Part shown: in pieces, positions 53,211 through 54,207 of the stretch | How the letters are laid out: the number at the start of each line of letters is the position of its first letter | How positions within the stretch are numbered: position 1 is the first letter of the stretch | Assembly (NCBI GenBank): GCA_030731745.1 | Contig: JANQTJ010000013.1 | Location: 1 to 54,207, forward strand | DNA from: Flaviramulus sp. | Lineage (GTDB): Bacteria > Bacteroidota > Bacteroidia > Flavobacteriales > Flavobacteriaceae | Length of the DNA stretch: 54,207 bases | Reading direction: 5' to 3' | Translations under genes and position numbers: made by a program | The notes under the pieces: generated by a model | What the model saw: only the letters and a program-made list of their open reading frames with translations | Told to the model about the DNA's origin: nothing | The model's database searches: none

Positions 53211-53218
53211 CAAAAATA
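53211..53218 (-). promoter_or_regulatory. Bacteroidota -7 promoter element before the S9 gene
   Basis: On the minus strand it reads TATTTTTG, matching TAnnTTTG, 22 bases before the S9 start. The asd terminator lies just upstream, so a -33 element would have to overlap that hairpin. Confidence 0.45.
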
Positions 53219-53221
53219 AAC

Positions 53222-53253
53222 AAAAAAGCTCCTTCAATATTAGTGAAGAAGCT
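53222..53253 (-). terminator. Rho-independent terminator after asd
   Basis: On the minus strand AGCTTCTTC and GAAGGAGCT form a 9-bp stem with one G-T pair and then six T. It begins 30 bases beyond the asd stop. Confidence 0.85.
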
Positions 53254-53283
53254 TAAAGTTTCATGATTTAGTTGATAAAAGCA

Positions 53284-54207
53284 TTAAACCAAATCATTAG
53301 CAATTAAATATTCTGCAATTTGGATGGTATTTGTAGCGGCTCCTTTACGAAGGTTGTCAGCAACAATCCACATATTTAAGGTGTTTGGTTGAGATTCATC
53401 TCTTCTAATTCTGCCAACAAAAACGTCATCTTTATCATGTGCATAAATTGGCATTGGGTACGTATTTGTTAGTGTATTATCTTGTACAATAACACCTGGA
53501 GTTTCGCTTAATAATTTACGAACTTCAGATAAATCAAAATCATTTTCAAATTCAACATTTACAGATTCTGAATGCCCACCAGAAGTTGGTATTCTTACAG
53601 CAGTTGCAGAAACTGAAAAAGTACGATCGTTCATGATTTTTTGAGGTTCTCTAGCCAATTTCATTTCCTCTTTTGTGTACCCATTATCTTCAAAAACATC
53701 GCAATGTGGTAAAGCATTTCTACCAATAGGATATGGATAAGCCATTTCGCCTTCAATCCCTGCAATTTCATTTTCTAACTGTCTTACAGCTTTTACTCCT
53801 GTACCAGAAACTGATTGATAGGTAGAAACCACAACACGTTTCATTTTATATTTTTTATGAAGCGGGTTTAAAGCCATAACTAATTGTATGGTTGAGCAAT
53901 TAGGGTTAGCTATAATTTTATCATCTTTTGTTAATTCTTGAGCGTTTATTTCTGGAACTACTAATTTTTTGTTAGGATCCATTCTCCAAGCAGAAGAGTT
54001 ATCAACGACAGTAGTACCAACTTCGGCAAATTTTGGCGCCCATTCTAAAGATGTACTTCCTCCAGCAGAAAATAAGGCAATATCAGGACGCAAGGAAACA
54101 GCGGTTTCTAGACTTACAACTTTGTAATCAGTCCCTTTATAAGTTATAGTTTTTCCAACAGATTTTTCAGATGCTACTGGAATTAATTCTGTAACAGGAA
54201 AATTACG
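53284..54207 (-). CDS. asd: Aspartate-semialdehyde dehydrogenase, 5' end outside window
   Basis: Asd reduces aspartyl phosphate to the semialdehyde, the branch point to lysine/DAP, methionine and threonine. The frame stays open from 54093 to the window edge and translates as the expected N-terminal region (NFPVTELIPVASEKSVGK), so the gene runs out of the window; a start at 54093 would be a TTG inside the gene. The 307 visible residues lack only about 20, including the NADP-binding GATGxVG motif. The catalytic cysteine is in NPNCSTIQLV, the histidine in GGHSESV, and SAGGSTS, PVSGTG-like and GRIRRD motifs are present. Confidence 0.95.
   Translation of the reverse strand, partial: RNFPVTELIPVASEKSVGKTITYKGTDYKVVSLETAVSLRPDIALFSAGGSTSLEWAPKFAEVGTTVVDNSSAWRMDPNKKLVVPEINAQELTKDDKIIANPNCSTIQLVMALNPLHKKYKMKRVVVSTYQSVSGTGVKAVRQLENEIAGIEGEMAYPYPIGRNALPHCDVFEDNGYTKEEMKLAREPQKIMNDRTFSVSATAVRIPTSGGHSESVNVEFENDFDLSEVRKLLSETPGVIVQDNTLTNTYPMPIYAHDKDDVFVGRIRRDESQPNTLNMWIVADNLRKGAATNTIQIAEYLIANDLV

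Noticed and set aside
54091-54093. TTG as the start of asd
   Set aside because: The frame continues upstream to the window edge with conserved Asd sequence, so this is an internal codon.
1-54207. CRISPR array, insertion sequence, prophage or toxin-antitoxin pair
   Set aside because: No spaced direct repeats, transposase, integrase, structural phage gene or paired small toxin/antitoxin ORFs were seen on reading both strands.

Overview
The window reads as chromosomal DNA of a marine-type flavobacterium (Bacteroidota, family Flavobacteriaceae). The evidence is AT-rich DNA, a type IX secretion C-terminal domain (type B) on a leucine-rich-repeat protein, a TonB-plug/carboxypeptidase-regulatory-like protein, a short protein with a PID-type sorting tail, and Bacteroidota -7 elements (TAnnTTTG) before many genes. 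I see no phage, insertion sequence, CRISPR array or integration scar. The gene order looks like core chromosome, with a few lineage-specific envelope genes.

Layout. 1-1002: rpiB and a GNAT acetyltransferase. 1003-5391: exported LRR/T9SS protein, tandem-OmpA protein, S41 protease and rnpA. 5563-12958: a minus-strand run of an MBL hydrolase, an S8 protease lipoprotein, an M1 peptidase lipoprotein and a large VWA/TonB-plug/TPR protein. 13055-19210: SulP anion transporter translationally coupled to a double-Usp protein, a divergent cation/H+ antiporter, and an MFS transporter whose 3' end overlaps the antiporter. 19391-30085: alpha-glucan block. 30359-38826: lepA, a TolB-like lipoprotein, an M28 peptidase, DUF4345, SOUL, dusB, a LolC/E-like permease, rbfA and methylmalonyl-CoA epimerase. 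38876-39477: a CAT-anticodon tRNA and the small PID-tail protein. 39479-45288: ribE, pdxA, then the DUF177-rpmF-fabH-accB-accC fatty-acid start cluster. 45326-45472: a structured intergenic element. 45528-50052: a tight four-gene unit (FAD oxidoreductase, mtgA, Gre-like factor, MMPL exporter). 50054-54207: an ABC ATPase, an S9 prolyl oligopeptidase and the 3' part of asd, cut by the window edge.

The most coherent system is the minus-strand operon glgM-glgC-glgE-mak-glgB (30085 to 22059). The gene that would usually be called glgA is a GT4 enzyme that looks like actinobacterial GlgM (maltose-1-phosphate synthase). It sits beside a clear GlgE maltosyltransferase and a stand-alone maltokinase. 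Read together, ADP-glucose from GlgC, or maltose through Mak, would feed maltose-1-phosphate to GlgE, and GlgB would branch the product. No trehalose synthase (TreS) is present in the window. A GH31 alpha-glucosidase follows behind its own terminators.

The least explained DNA is the 147-bp element after accC. It has inverted ends (GCGTTA/TAACGC) and an inner 11-bp inverted pair, and it resembles a repeat or structured RNA that I associate with flavobacterial intergenic regions. Functions here come from motif and family recognition by eye. No database search was run.
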